This document shows positions 1 through 11,440 of a DNA stretch of 64,000 nucleotides, one piece after another. Each line of letters starts with the position of its first letter. Positions within the stretch are counted from its first letter, which is position 1. Source of the stretch: Heterodera schachtii (lineage: Eukaryota > Nematoda > Chromadorea > Rhabditida > Heteroderidae). The stretch spans positions 880,683-944,682 of the forward strand of contig SIJG01000043.1 of NCBI GenBank assembly GCA_023374025.1, written 5' to 3'. The position numbers and the translations under genes were made by a program. The notes beneath the pieces are model-generated. The model did no database searches. It saw only the letters and a list, made by a program, of their open reading frames with translations, and was not told where the DNA came from.

Positions 1-3000
1 ACAGAGAAAAAAAAGGGAAAAGAGTGACGAAGAGTGATGCCAATGCCGTAATTTGCACTCGAGAACACGGGAAGAGTCAGTCAAGAACGGGAGGGAGGGG
101 GGGGGGGGGATCACTTAAAACAGACTCATTTGTCAGTCGAGGACGACAAGAAGCACACCGGCGAAGCAGCAACAAATCGGACAAAAAAGTTGCCCCTTCC
201 AAAAAATGAAATTTCAAAAAAAGGCTGCTGCTGCGCCCATCGCGGCGGTTGGTGACCGGTGCTTTTTGCCGCCCTTTTGCGCCCTCTCTGGCGGCGGCAA
301 CACACGCACAAAAAGCGACGGTTGAAGCGGTGACGACGAAGCAAAGCACAAGCGTCATCAATCCATCCTTCTCCTACCGCTCGTTCCAATTTTTTCTTTC
401 TTTGTGTCCCCCCATTTTTTGTCATTTCGTTTCAGTCACTTTTTGGCCCCTCCGCCGCCCCTTTGTCGCGCAATTGCCGCCTAACACTGCCGCCCCGCGG
501 ATGGATGAGTCATCACTGTTTAAGTGAGCGAAGTGACGACGGTGGCACCGCCGCCGCCGCGTCCAAAAAATTTCTGCCGACCCCACCGGAAGGGGTGCCG
601 CCGTTATGCGTTCCGTTGTGTTGCCGCTCCCCTCACAAATTGCTCCCCCCCCCCACTCTTTCTCTCTCTCTTTTCTCTCTTTCTCTTCCCACCGTTTTCG
701 ACGACGACGAAACGGACGTTGACAACGAAGCAGAAGAGGAGAAGTAGAAGAATGATGTTTGTTAGTAGCAGCACAACAATTTTTTGGCGCAGTCTTTGTC
801 CTTTACCCTCCGCCCGTCCGTTTTTTCATTCGTTTTTTTTGTGTGAGGACACTTATAAAATTGATGATTACCCACCACCACCGCACAAAAACACTCCAAA
901 AAGGGGGGCACACTCTCTTCAGCCCCCCCCCCCCTTCCCCCTGCTCTTTTTGCCCCATTTTGGTGATGGAACGACGGGCGGTGACGGGGGGCCAAACTCT
1001 GACATTTTAATTGCACAAATGTGTCATTATTTTATTTATTATTTTTATTTGTTTTTTGGGTGTCCCTTTCCCTCCCACCGTTTTTTCAATGTGTGAGATG
1101 CGATGATCAAACACACTTATTATGCATATGCCCGCGTTTAGTCCAACACTTTGTCCGTTTTGTCCTTGTCCCCGGCGGAATGGTCGAATTTTTCGCGCCT
1201 TTCCCCCGGCTCATCGCAAATCGAACAGCCTAAGCCGACCTCCGTCCGCTCTCGCCACCAATTGATGCTACGATTGTTATCAGCAAAGATGGCACGGGAG
1301 GGGCAAAATGGGGGGGGGGGAGGGGGGAGAGGTTACAACACATCGAAAAGGGTCCCAACCCCAACCGACACACACAACACTCATCATCATAACCCCATTT
1401 CTCGCGCCTTTTATCGGCGCGCGATATTTGTGCCCCGACCAGTCGAGAGTGACGAGCGCAAAATGTGAGGCAAAGGTCGTCGAAAGTGCGACCGATCGGC
1501 GCAAAACGGATTAAGAAACGGTGATAATGAGGAGAAAAGAGACCATGTTTGGTGGTGAGTTTAAAATTAAAAAAATAAGCAAAGAAAGAAATGGAAAAAT
1601 TGAGAAAAATAAATGAAGAAAAATTCGGTTAAATGATGGATTAATTGAGAGATAATGAAAACCCAAAAATTCAAATGAATTTCCTATTTTGAAGTTGAAT
1701 ACTGTCGGTTTGGCCTGTAGCAGCAATATGTCATTTTCCCATTTTCCACCTTTGCGGATATGCCGACGGGCAAAGTTTGTGCTCCGTTTGTGGGCGATTT
1801 GATTGGTCCGCCGGTGTCCCCTCGGGCTCAATTCCCCTACCTCCCAAATGCCATCATTCATCATCCATCAAAACAGTCACTTCCTCTTCCTTCCTCTTTC
1901 TGTTTATTGTCTTCCTCTTCCTTCATCAACCAATTCCCATTTTGGCCATCCTTTCCATCTTCTTCATCAGTTACCCCTCCCAATTCTCCCCCCCCCCCCA
2001 CCATTTATGTGCTCTCCCCCCCCCCCCCCTTTTTCCCTAAAATCTGTGCCGCCGTAGGTCATCAGAGGCATTCTTATCCCATCAATGTGCTGCTGTTGTG
2101 TTGCGTCTTTTTCGAATATTCTCCCCGGAGGGCCCAAAGATGGCGTCACACCAATGTGTGCCCCCTCCCCTCCCCTTTATTCTTCGGCCCCTTTGCCCCG
2201 GAGGGACGAGTTCATTCATCCGCCGCTCCCTCCTCCCCCATTATCCCTCCCCTTCCATTCTCTCGGCCAATTGCGCACATGAGCAACACACACAGAACAC
2301 ACAATGTGCGCTCGTCGTTCGCCTCCTCCTCTTCTCTTCCTCCTTGGCATTATTATTCATTTTACAGTGCCGGCATGCACAGCAGCTGTTGGAGGACGAC
2401 GAATTGAAAGACCAACGGAGCCCAAAATCTCAGAGAGAGAGACCACCATTTGAATGAATCAAAATGTCCCCAATTAATTATAGGCCGATAATAAATTGTG
2501 ATGGTGATGGGATGTCGATGGAATGAGGAGGGACTGACTGAATTTTGGGATTTTTGGGAGGGGGGGGGGAAGTTAGGAAGAGAAGCCCGTCCCCGGAGGG
2601 GGGGGGGGGGGGGATGCCAATTGGTTGTGGTGGTGGTGGTACGTTTCATAAATAAAAAAAATGTCGGAAAGTGAAGCGGCGCCGACGCGGACAGAGCGCC
2701 GCGCGGCAGTGGCCATAAATTGGGCACTGTTTTAGGGACTGACTGATGATGGCCAACATCGGCGGACGAAGTGTGATTTAGGGCGGCAAAGTTTGGTTTA
2801 GCCCAATGCGGCTGCCTTCAAATTTGTGCGTTGAATAAATAAATATTCGCTTTGGTTGGACAAACTTTTGGAAAAATGGACGGACGGAACGCTTTTTGGC
2901 ATTTCAATTTGAAAAATGTTGCTATGGTAAATTCAAAAAAAATCAAAAGAAAGCCAGCCACGCTTGTCAAAATTTGATGAAAATGGAAGCTGAAATTGGA

Positions 3001-6000
3001 CAATATAATTTAATTGACTTTACCAAAAAGGCTATTTTTATTTATGTCATTAAATCTAATGCCATTTTTGACTGTTTTTTGCCGATGTGATAAATGCCAA
3101 AGATTATTTATATTCTCCACTCCAAAACATGCGCTTATTCAAACTAAGAAAAAAACGAACGCAGTTGCACACCGTGAGACGGAAAGGTTAGGCAAAAAGT
3201 GGTGACCCCAGCAGCAAATTTTGAATGGGGGACACTAATCCCAAAATATCCCAAGGGGACACTTCAATGGAAAAGGGGGGGGGGGGATGAGGACCCCCCG
3301 CTGGTGCTGTTGAGGAACGACTGTTGCGCAACTTGGCTTTGTTTTTGGGTGACCTAGACGAAAGGGGGGGGGGGAGACCACACAACGCCGAAAGGCAAGC
3401 AATGCTCAGATGAGGACATCAGCAGCAGCAGAGGAACGGCAAAATGTACGAAGGTGGGGGGGGGGAGAATGAGCCAAAAACAGAGGAGCAAATGGCGTCG
3501 GAGGAGAGGACGGACTTTCCCAGAAAGAAATCGGCAAAATCGGCACAGATGAGGGGGGGGGGGGGAAGAGGGGTGACAAGGCATCAGAAACAGCAACAGG
3601 CGTAAACACAGCAAAAAAGTATACATAAAAATGTCCAAATTTCTCTTGGGTCATCGAACAATGACCACAACAACAAAAACGAAAGCAGAAGCATTGAGCC
3701 AAAGGGAGAGAAAAGCGGCAAAAAATTGGAAAACAAATCCGAAAACTTTGCCAAAGAATTTTTGCATAAATCTCTTCTCACAGATATCATTATGAGATTA
3801 TCATTGTCAACCTGTGTTTCAAAATTCGATTCGCCGCATTCCGTCTTTTTGACCTCTTCTTCCAATCATTTTTGCTCTCCCCCCCCCTTTTTGCCATCCA
3901 TTATCTCTCCCTTCAAAACTTTTTCGAAACATTTATTTACCATCCATTACCCATTTTGCCAAACCCCTTCAAAATTCAGCGGACGGAAGGAAAACTATCG
4001 GATTTCGCCAGAAATGGCCGGATTAATTGAGCCAAATGGGGAAGCAAAAAATGAAGGGGAGGGGTGGCGGAGAATAATGGCTGAGTGATGAGTTGAGGAG
4101 GAGATGAATGGATGAAATGGAAATTCGGAAAACGGCACGGCACAGCAGCAGAAGTCGGGCGGGGGGGACGAATTTGGGGGAAATTTGGGGAGGGGCTAAT
4201 TAATTGGAATTTGGGATTTATGAAGGAATTGTGTCCTGGATAAGTGATGACAATTGAGCGAACAGATTAATGGAAGAAGCGCGTCTCAATTCAACGCCAA
4301 ATGCATCCAGAAGAAATAAATTTATGAAAGGATTGAGGAAAAAATATGAAAAGGAAAATGAAGGGGGGGGGGGGGGAATTAATAAATCACTGCCATTTCG
4401 GCAATTAAATTTGCCAGTCATTTTTTAATTGCTGCTGAGACAAATAAAATAACTATACTAGAACGCAATATCTCTTATAAGGTATAAAAACGTCTAGAAG
4501 TAATCCGATTTTTTCCTTAACTTTAATGTAATTTAAATTTTTTTCGTCATTTTTTGTCTCTTTTTTTCGGTTGATGTCACCGTTTGGTACGTGAACTTTT
4601 GGAACATTTTATACGCAAATGTCAGGGCGCCAAAATTGCGTTTCAAATACCCCCCTTACCCTGCCCCCCCCCCCCTTTTCCTTTTTTTCTCCGTCTGTCC
4701 GTTCATCGGCTAATAATCGTAACGGACACACACACAATTTTCCCGTGTCCTTTGCTTTTGATGTTCGGAACTTCAAATGCCAAAAATGGGGAAAGCGACG
4801 GACGGACGAATTTTGGAGGGAAAAGTCGCAAAAAAAAGTCAGTGCGATTAGCGTCAAAATAAATTTAATGGACGCGGGGGGGGGGGGGGCAATTGGCGGG
4901 AAAAGTATTCAATCAGCAGAAGGGGATAAGGAATCTACAGCATAAAAAATAGCCAAAGGTCCAATCTCAAAAAGAATTTTAAGCCAAAACACCAAACAAT
5001 GGAAAGGATTTAAGCAAATTTCTGTTTTATTCCCATTTATTTAGTCTAATTATCTAATTAGCGAAGTATCATTTTTCCTTTTGAAACTCAAAACAAATTG
5101 CTCAACAAATTTCCAAGTTTCGATGCTTCTGCTCCTCGAGACTCCTTCCGCACAGTTTGCGCCACCATATGCCCTCACAAACAATGCCCCCCCCCCCTCC
5201 CCTCTCCCGCACATTACAGTGTCCTTCTCCCTCCCCCTCCCCACCGCTCGGCTGAGCTTCCCTCGTTCGGTTGGATGCTTTTTCAAAGTATTGAAAAAAC
5301 AACTCAACAACAATACATACTGTATCCTTTCTCTGCTTCGAGAAAGAAAAGTTAGTAAGAAGAGAAAGAGAACGAACGCTATGAAAGACGAAAGGAAAAA
5401 CAATTAATTAATTGTCTCGTTTCCCTCCCTAATTGACGGGATTCCGAACCTATCGAATGTGAAATCGGAATTCTTTGCCAGTTTTTCAAGTGTGGAGACC
5501 ACCCAGCAGTTAAAAAAATCGGTTAGCCGAGTATCCCCCCTCCCCCATTTTCTGGGTGGGGTACGGTTGTTGTGCTTTTCCTCCCCTCTTATCGGTCCAT
5601 CCATTGCTTTATCCTCGACGGGTCCCTAATTTATCCACTTTCTCTCGCTTCCCCTTCGCTCTGTTCGTCCTCTCGTCTTTCCCTCATCCCTATTTGTCTT
5701 CCATTTGTCTTCCCCCCTCCCCCCCCCCTCCTCTCTCTCTCTCTCTCTGTTATTTGGCCTTTGTCACATTTTCCCCGGAAGGGAAATAAATAAATAAATC
5801 AGCCGAAGGGCAGCGAGTGCGGGGTTCTTCTTCTTCTCCTTGCACACCATTCTCACTTTCTCACGCGCCCATTTGCATTTGTCTTAGCGCCGCAGCAGCA
5901 CAACATCAGCGACACGCACCGCCACCCAAACAAACGCAAAAAGAAAAAAGGCAAAAGGCAAGAGTCTGTCGTCAGTCAGTCCCCCGGGGCCCATATAAAA

Positions 6001-7400
6001 TGCCCACCATCCAATGAGGACGGGGCCATTAACGGAATGGGGGGGGGGGCACACGGAAACAGCCAGACGGACAGGGCATTGAACATCATCACCATCACCA
6101 AAACACACATCAACAAACCCTCCTATCAATGGCCATCAATCGGTGTCATCTTCCGTCGCCGACCGAGTGATGATGGACGGGTGATTTGCTCCGCCACTTG
6201 GACGAGGCCAAAATTTTTTACGTGACACCCACCACGTTTCATTCACCCGTCCCCCCCCCCCACCATCACTTCCCTCTCTTTCACCATCATTAATTACAAT
6301 GCCAAAAAATTCTCGGCCATTGGACAAAAACTCGGAATCGACTCAAATTAGGCAGATTAAAATGCGGTGGTACCACACGCACACACAAATTGGAAAATCC
6401 GCTTTTGGCTGTGCCGATTCGTTTCCCATTGAAAAGCGTGTCAAAGTCGTGTCATCCCCCCTAATGACCTGTGATTGAAATGCTGCTGCTACTAAACGAT
6501 CTCTTTCCTTTCTCATTGCCCAATTTCGCGCATTTTGTTGTCCGCTCGGATTTTGAAGGCCGAGACCACCACCATCTCCACCAGCAACAAAATGTACGCG
6601 CGTTTGGAACACAATTTATATACCCTCCCCCCCCCCTCCCGTCGACTTTTTCCCCACTTTTTTCGTCGTTTGTTGCCCCCCCCGTCCCATTCTTTCGGTC
6701 ACGGCAGAAGAAGAAATGAATGAATGAAAAAATGGTAATGGGGCGAAAAAAGAAGGGACCCAAATGGTCTTTGGCCGTTTGTCGGTCATCGACGGATGGA
6801 AATGAACGGAAAAGAGAAAAAAATGGGGAAAAAATTGATCGAAAATACTCACGTAAAAATACACAACACATATTTTGAGAAAAAAAAGTGAACGGGGAGA
6901 AAGTTAAGGAAAAAATGGAATGATCATTGAAAAATGGGAAATGGGCACCAATGAACAAATAATCCGGATCCGAAAAACTTTGAAAATTCCATAGAAAAGT
7001 GAGACAAAAGCGCAACAGCAGACGCTTTCATTTCCTAGACTGATTCGCCAGTGATTAATTAACTAATTAATAAGAACCAGTCTTTTTAAGCTCCATTATT
7101 ATTTTTTCTTTTAAATATATCTCTGTGTTTTATAAATTTTTATTTTCCTTATTAAATTCCTTTTGTTTTCTCCAATTTGAAGGAAGGGAGCCAATTAAAA
7201 AGGAGCCGCCGCACCGCATTTGCCTCAATTAGTTAGTTACTTTGTTACTAAGTGATTTGCCGCCAAAGGACAACCAAAAAATGCCTCTCCCCTTTCCACC
7301 AAAAAAAAGAAACTAAAATAAATCTCAATAAAAACTAAATCACCAAAATGTCAATCAGTCGCCAATGAAACCCCCTTAAAAACACCTGCTGCTGCTGCCA
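1..7400. other. Gene-poor, homopolymer-rich non-coding stretch
   Basis: I see no convincing multi-exon gene here. The sequence alternates AT-rich spacer with runs of 8-14 G or C (for example near 101-110, 1311-1320, 1990-2030, 2600-2613, 3361-3371, 4367-4377, 4876-4889) and CT-rich stretches. Open frames in it are mostly low-complexity Pro/Ser/Phe or Gly/Arg strings produced by these tracts and have no recognisable domain. One candidate exon near 2368 is listed separately. A TATAAA-like string preceded by GGGGCCC lies near 5995, but nothing downstream supports a promoter call. Confidence 0.6.
2368..2457 (+). CDS. Candidate isolated terminal exon, unknown product
   Basis: A strong acceptor (ATTTTACAG) is followed by an open frame of about 30 codons ending in TGA. 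It is charged and non-repetitive, including the string LLEDDELKDQRSPKSQRERP, unlike the low-complexity frames around it. No partner exon was found upstream, so this may be the last exon of an unidentified plus-strand gene or chance. I do not recognise the protein. Evidence is limited to the splice-site quality and the composition. Confidence 0.2.
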   Translation, partial: CRHAQQLLEDDELKDQRSPKSQRERPPFE

Positions 7401-7442
7401 CCCGCCGCCAGCCCATTTTTCATACTTAAAAGTGTGCCCAAA

Positions 7443-7790
7443 ATGGTGCAATTCCCCGCCAAAAGTCCAAAATCCTCCCCACCCAGCCCCAACAACAACA
7501 ACTCCAATATTGCACCACTGCTGCTGGTGCTGCTCAATTTTGCGCGCCACACACAATGCGCCGAGCCGAGGAATCCTTCGCCTTTCCCATTCAGTCGCCG
7601 AAGGGGAAAAAAAGGGGGGGAGGGGCCCAACCAACTCCAGGCACTGCTCGGGGGACCACCAGTTCAGTCTCGACCGTGTCAATTAATGGGTACTCAAATG
7701 GCTCGGCCTTTCCTCGCCATTTGGCGCCCCTTCCGCGCCCCAAGCGTTTTTCTCAACCCATTCAATTTGCCTTTTGTGCGCAAAAAATAA
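7443..7790 (+). CDS. Candidate small secreted or membrane protein, unknown
   Basis: An ATG-initiated frame of 115 codons. After a Ser/Pro/Asn-rich N-terminus (about residues 1-22) comes a hydrophobic run containing APLLLVLLNFA and then a Cys-Ala-Glu boundary that could be a signal-peptidase site near residue 40. The rest is basic and Pro-rich with dibasic pairs (RRR, KK, a terminal RKK), which would also fit a processed peptide precursor. It lies just beyond the readable 3' end of the minus-strand cyclin D exons, so an alternative is that the region belongs to the cyclin's 3' part on the other strand and this frame is a shadow. No homology is recognised. Confidence 0.2.
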   Translation: MVQFPAKSPKSSPPSPNNNNSNIAPLLLVLLNFARHTQCAEPRNPSPFPFSRRRGKKGGEGPNQLQALLGGPPVQSRPCQLMGTQMARPFLAIWRPFRAPSVFLNPFNLPFVRKK

Positions 7791-8085
7791 TCTATTGATG
7801 AGGGCAAAAAAAAAACACGAAAAGAAAATGGCTAAGGATTTGTGCAGGGGGAGGAAGGGTCAAATGATCGAAGGAAGAAAAATGGAGGGGGGGGGGGAAT
7901 GAAAAACGAATTAAATGGGAGGGGGGGGGGACATCGATCATTGATCAGCAGGGAAAAAAGAGTTAAAAATGGGAATAAAAAAATGAAAGTTGGGACATGG
8001 GGACCAGTGATCAAACATTGGTTTAAATATTGAATTGCCAACAATTTAAATAATTTAAAATGATTGGTTGAAATTTGTTGCCCAC

Positions 8086-9475
8086 CTTTTTGCGTCCTGT
8101 GCAGTGTCAGGGCGAAGTCTTCGCGCAGTGCCTCAAGCACGGGGCAGCGGACGAGCAGCTGATCGAAGAACTCGAAGGGCGTGGACTGCAGCAAGTTCCA
8201 CTGCAGATGGTTCAGCACCAGCATTTCCCAGTCCTGCACAATTGGGACGATTATGGAAATAGACAAAAATAAATACAAAACATTCATTTTCTCTGTGCGC
8301 CTCTCTTTTTCTCTCTCCCGCTTTTTGTGCCTCTCTCCGGTCCAAAATTTCGTTTTCTCTCTCTCTCTCTCTCTCTGTAGACAGTGTTCTCTCTCTTCCT
8401 CTCGGTTTTTTTTCCGTTTTCTCTCTCAATTTTCCCCAATCTCTCCACTGACCAGCAGTTCCTCCATCCGTACTGAATTGTCCGTGTGTTCGGCCATTCG
8501 CTGTGCGCTCATTGGCTGCGGTGCGCGCATTTTGGACGCCAACAGCAAACAGCCGGATGCCAATGCTTGCAAATTGCGACGGGGCACGAAACGGCACGCC
8601 AACATTCGGTCCAGGTACGCAACGGCCAACGGCAACACCACAAAATCGGCGTGGTCAGCCTCGCACACCTTCAATTTGAGGGGGGGGGGGAGAATTTGAA
8701 AATTTGTAGGAAAAAATGTAAGGGGGGGGGGTCTTAGCCCAAAATGAGTGTCTAAACCAAAATTTGCTTGGTCTTTAGCACTGCTTTTTGGCCCAAAGTT
8801 TGTCAATGCCAAAGACAGCGGTGGAAGGATGTAAGACATTAATAATAATAATAATTTGGAAAGCAGACAGAGAAAAGAGCATTTAAACGAAAGTGTAAAA
8901 AAGCAATTAATAACGAAATGAATTTGGCCCGAAAATGCCAACAGCAAAGTTGGCCAGACAGAACAGATGGACACAGACAGAGAAATGATCGGTTTAAAAA
9001 GGCATTAATTAATTAGAGAGAGAGAGTAAACTAACGATGACCACCCAAAGCGCAGCGTATGAAATTGGCTAATTAACCCGGGGATTTAATTGCCCAATAA
9101 TAATGCCCAGGGGAAAGAGTAGTGTCGCCCTGGGAAATGCGCCTTTCCGTGCCGCCTGTCCCCTCGCTCTTCGCCACCCCCTCCGCCCCTCCCCCTCTCC
9201 GCTACCTCGTGCATCCACTCGACCGCCTTGGCCCGTGCCCACTCCTCAATGCCCGGCTCGTCCCTCGCGCCACCGCCGCCGCAGTTTACGCGTTGTTCGT
9301 GCCGAATTTGTGCCTCGCTAACTGTCACACTTTTTTCCGCTTGCAGCAGCGCCTGCAGTGGCCGTGGGTCCAAATGAACGGCGCGGTCCACGTCCGCGCA
9401 CACCCAAAGCCGCTCCTTTTCGTTCAGCCGACGGTCCTCCTCCTCCTCGGCCGCCCGCCGCTTCCGATTGGACTG
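8086..9475 (-). CDS. cyd-1: G1/S-specific cyclin D, core exons
   Basis: Regulatory subunit of the CDK4/6-type kinase that drives G1/S entry, expected in the nucleus. Three minus-strand exons join in phase: 9475-9206, 8668-8453 and 8233-8086. Exon one carries the pre-cyclin-box helix (PLQALLQAEKSV) and ends in KAVEWMHE. Exon two continues V-C-E and holds the cyclin box core: LPLAVAYLDRML, LLLASKMRAPQP with the conserved Lys, and the signature TDNSVRMEELL. Exon three continues DWEMLVLNHLQWNL. The acceptors AAATTGAAG and ATTGTGCAG and donors GTAGCG, GTCAGT and GTGGGC are all usable. The Rb-binding LxCxE site usual near the N-terminus is only weakly represented (WVCAD). The second cyclin fold after LTLHRTQK was not found. 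Confidence is high for cyclin D and low for the ends. Confidence 0.88.
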
Positions 9476-9479
9476 CTGC

Positions 9480-10590
9480 GGAAAAAGGAAAATTAGCGGA
9501 TGAAAAGCAAATTGCGTGGCACACGCACTGATCAAGAAGCAAAGACTGATCGAGAATGTGAATAAGAATGGACTAACAAAGAGAAGCCAAAGGAAAAACA
9601 AAATTTTTGGGGAAATTATTTTTGGGTGGGAGGGATCACTGACAGAACGAACAAACACTTGTATAATTATTACATAATTATTAAACGAAAAGAGAGAGAA
9701 CACATGTTGGGCAAAGATTCAAAAGTGAACTCTCATTTGACATTAACAAAAGACGGGGGAAAGGGGGGGGGGGAAGCGAATTTTGATGGTCTTTGTGTTG
9801 GGGGCAAAGAGGGGGTGGGGGGGGGGGGGGGAAGTGCACAGGAGACGGGCGCGGACACATCCTCCTGGGAACGACAACGACGGCGAACGGAACGGAGGGG
9901 GGGGGGGGGGGGGGTAAGGATTATTGGGGACACCGGCACCACCAGCAGCAGCAACAGAAGCAGGGGGAGGGAGGGGGGGGGGGAAGAAAATGAACGGATG
10001 GGAGGGGGGGGGGACATTATTGGGAAGAATAGAAGAAAAAGAATTATGAACAATTATAATGAATAAACGGAAGAAATGCTGATGAAGGATTGACTGACTG
10101 ACTCTGACTGTCTTCTGTTGTCGTGGACACTGCTGTTGCTGCTCATCACACAAAACGGAGACGGACGGAGGGAGGGACGGAGGAGTTGGATTCATTGGGC
10201 AGAAGGCGGCAGAAGAGGAGCAACCAACGCGATGGAATTGGGGGGGGGGGGACAGATGCGTTGAACGGGGGGTGGGGACGGAGTGACCTCAACCACCTCC
10301 ACCCCCCGGGGGATGGGCCCTGCGGCAGCAGTTAAATAATGCACGTATGTGCATAATGAATGAGCAGCATGGGGGAGGGCAGCAGCGGGGGCAAAAAGAT
10401 GGTCAAATGAATAAATGTAAACTCAAAACTGCTGCTGGGTGGCATAGAAGGGAAAATGGGTAGAAAGGGAAGGATGGGACAGGACAATTAGGCGACCAAT
10501 TAAGATAATGAGCATTGAAATGCATAAAAAGACAGAGGGAGCAGAAAAGAAATCAATCGGCACAAAGACTCTATTGTTAATCAGTGACTC
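9480..10590. other. Poly-G-rich spacer or intron upstream of the cyclin D core
   Basis: Several long G tracts lie here (near 9767, 9819-9830, 9898-9914, 9972-9982, 10010-10013, 10240-10250) separated by purine-rich sequence. If the coding segment at 10592-11440 is the 5' part of the cyclin gene, this is one intron of about 1.1 kb. Otherwise it is intergenic. No coding exon is supported. Confidence 0.5.
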
Positions 10591-10591
10591 G

Positions 10592-11440
10592 TTAAAAACT
10601 GACCACTGTCATGTTAGTAATGTTGTTATTGCTGTTGGCGGCGGCAGTGTCCTCATTGACAGTGACCGGACGTAGAACCATTCGACCGCCGTTGCTTCTG
10701 CCGTTGCTGCTGATCGGTGTTTCGTAAGTGCGTTGGTGTGCCGACTGAGAACTGCCATTGCTGGAGGCGAGGCGGGCTCCATTCGTCGGAATGTTTGTGT
10801 CGATGGATGCCAAAATCTTCAAAAGATTGACGAATTAATTTCATGATCATGAAATAATTAATGTGCTCACCTTCGCCCCTCCCTTTGGCACTTCCGCCGC
10901 CGTCGCCAGACTGATCAATCCCTGTTGGTTCAGCTGCTGAAACACGCTGTTGTTGTTGTCCCTCCCGCCGTCCGCTATGTCCTCCTCCTCCTCAAGCTGT
11001 GCGCCGCTCCCGCGATGCCATCGACCGCCGCCAATGCCATCCAAAAAATGGTGTTGCTGTTGTTGTTGCGCGTGCAGTGAGACGCGGAGCAGTCTTTTCC
11101 GCTCCATGCTCAGCTCGTTGGCGTTCTGCCCGAACGGCAGGTAATAACGCGTCGGCGGGGTTGGCGGTGCCACGACGACAATGTCTGCGGCATCGACGAC
11201 ACCGGAGCCGTCGGCACCGATGTTGTTGTTGCAGGAGGCGTTTGGCGACGACAACAAGGCAGTGGCGGCGGTGGAAACAGTCGTTGACGGAGTTGTGCCA
11301 ATGTCGCGACCGTTGGCCGGCGCCGGCGGCGATTCCACGAGCAATTGCTCACGACAGTGCAAATTGAGCACAGAAGGCGGGCGAGAGGAGGAGGAGGACG
11401 AGGAGGAAAGTGCCGTGGACGGAGTCGAATGATCGGGCAT
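10592..11440 (-). CDS. Ser/Gln/Asn-rich coding segment, possible cyclin D N-terminus
   Basis: Two exons join in phase: 11440-10871 (190 codons, donor GTGAGC) and 10816-10592 (acceptor CTTTTGAAG), ending in TAA. The first Met gives MPDHSTPSTALSS, followed by poly-Ser, an Ala/Thr-rich stretch, a conserved-looking PTRYYLPFGQNANELSMERK segment, a Gln/His run and an acidic patch; the second exon is Ser/Asn-rich. An LHCRE string near residue 30 matches the LxCxE Rb-binding motif typical of cyclin D N-termini. A donor-like GTCAGT directly after codon ATG-ACA-GTG (exon end 10604) would splice in phase 0 to the cyclin exon at 9475, bypassing the stop. It is therefore either the cyclin D N-terminus or a separate regulatory protein. 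Confidence 0.5.

Noticed and set aside
524..2457. Pro/Ser/Phe-rich plus-strand frames up to about 215 codons
   Set aside because: Composition follows poly-C and CT tracts; no conserved motif and shadows occur in all frames.
7335..7682. Minus-strand frame as the C-terminal part of cyclin D
   Set aside because: A short WSPEQCLELVG string is suggestive, but there is no acceptor and no second cyclin-fold motif in front of it.
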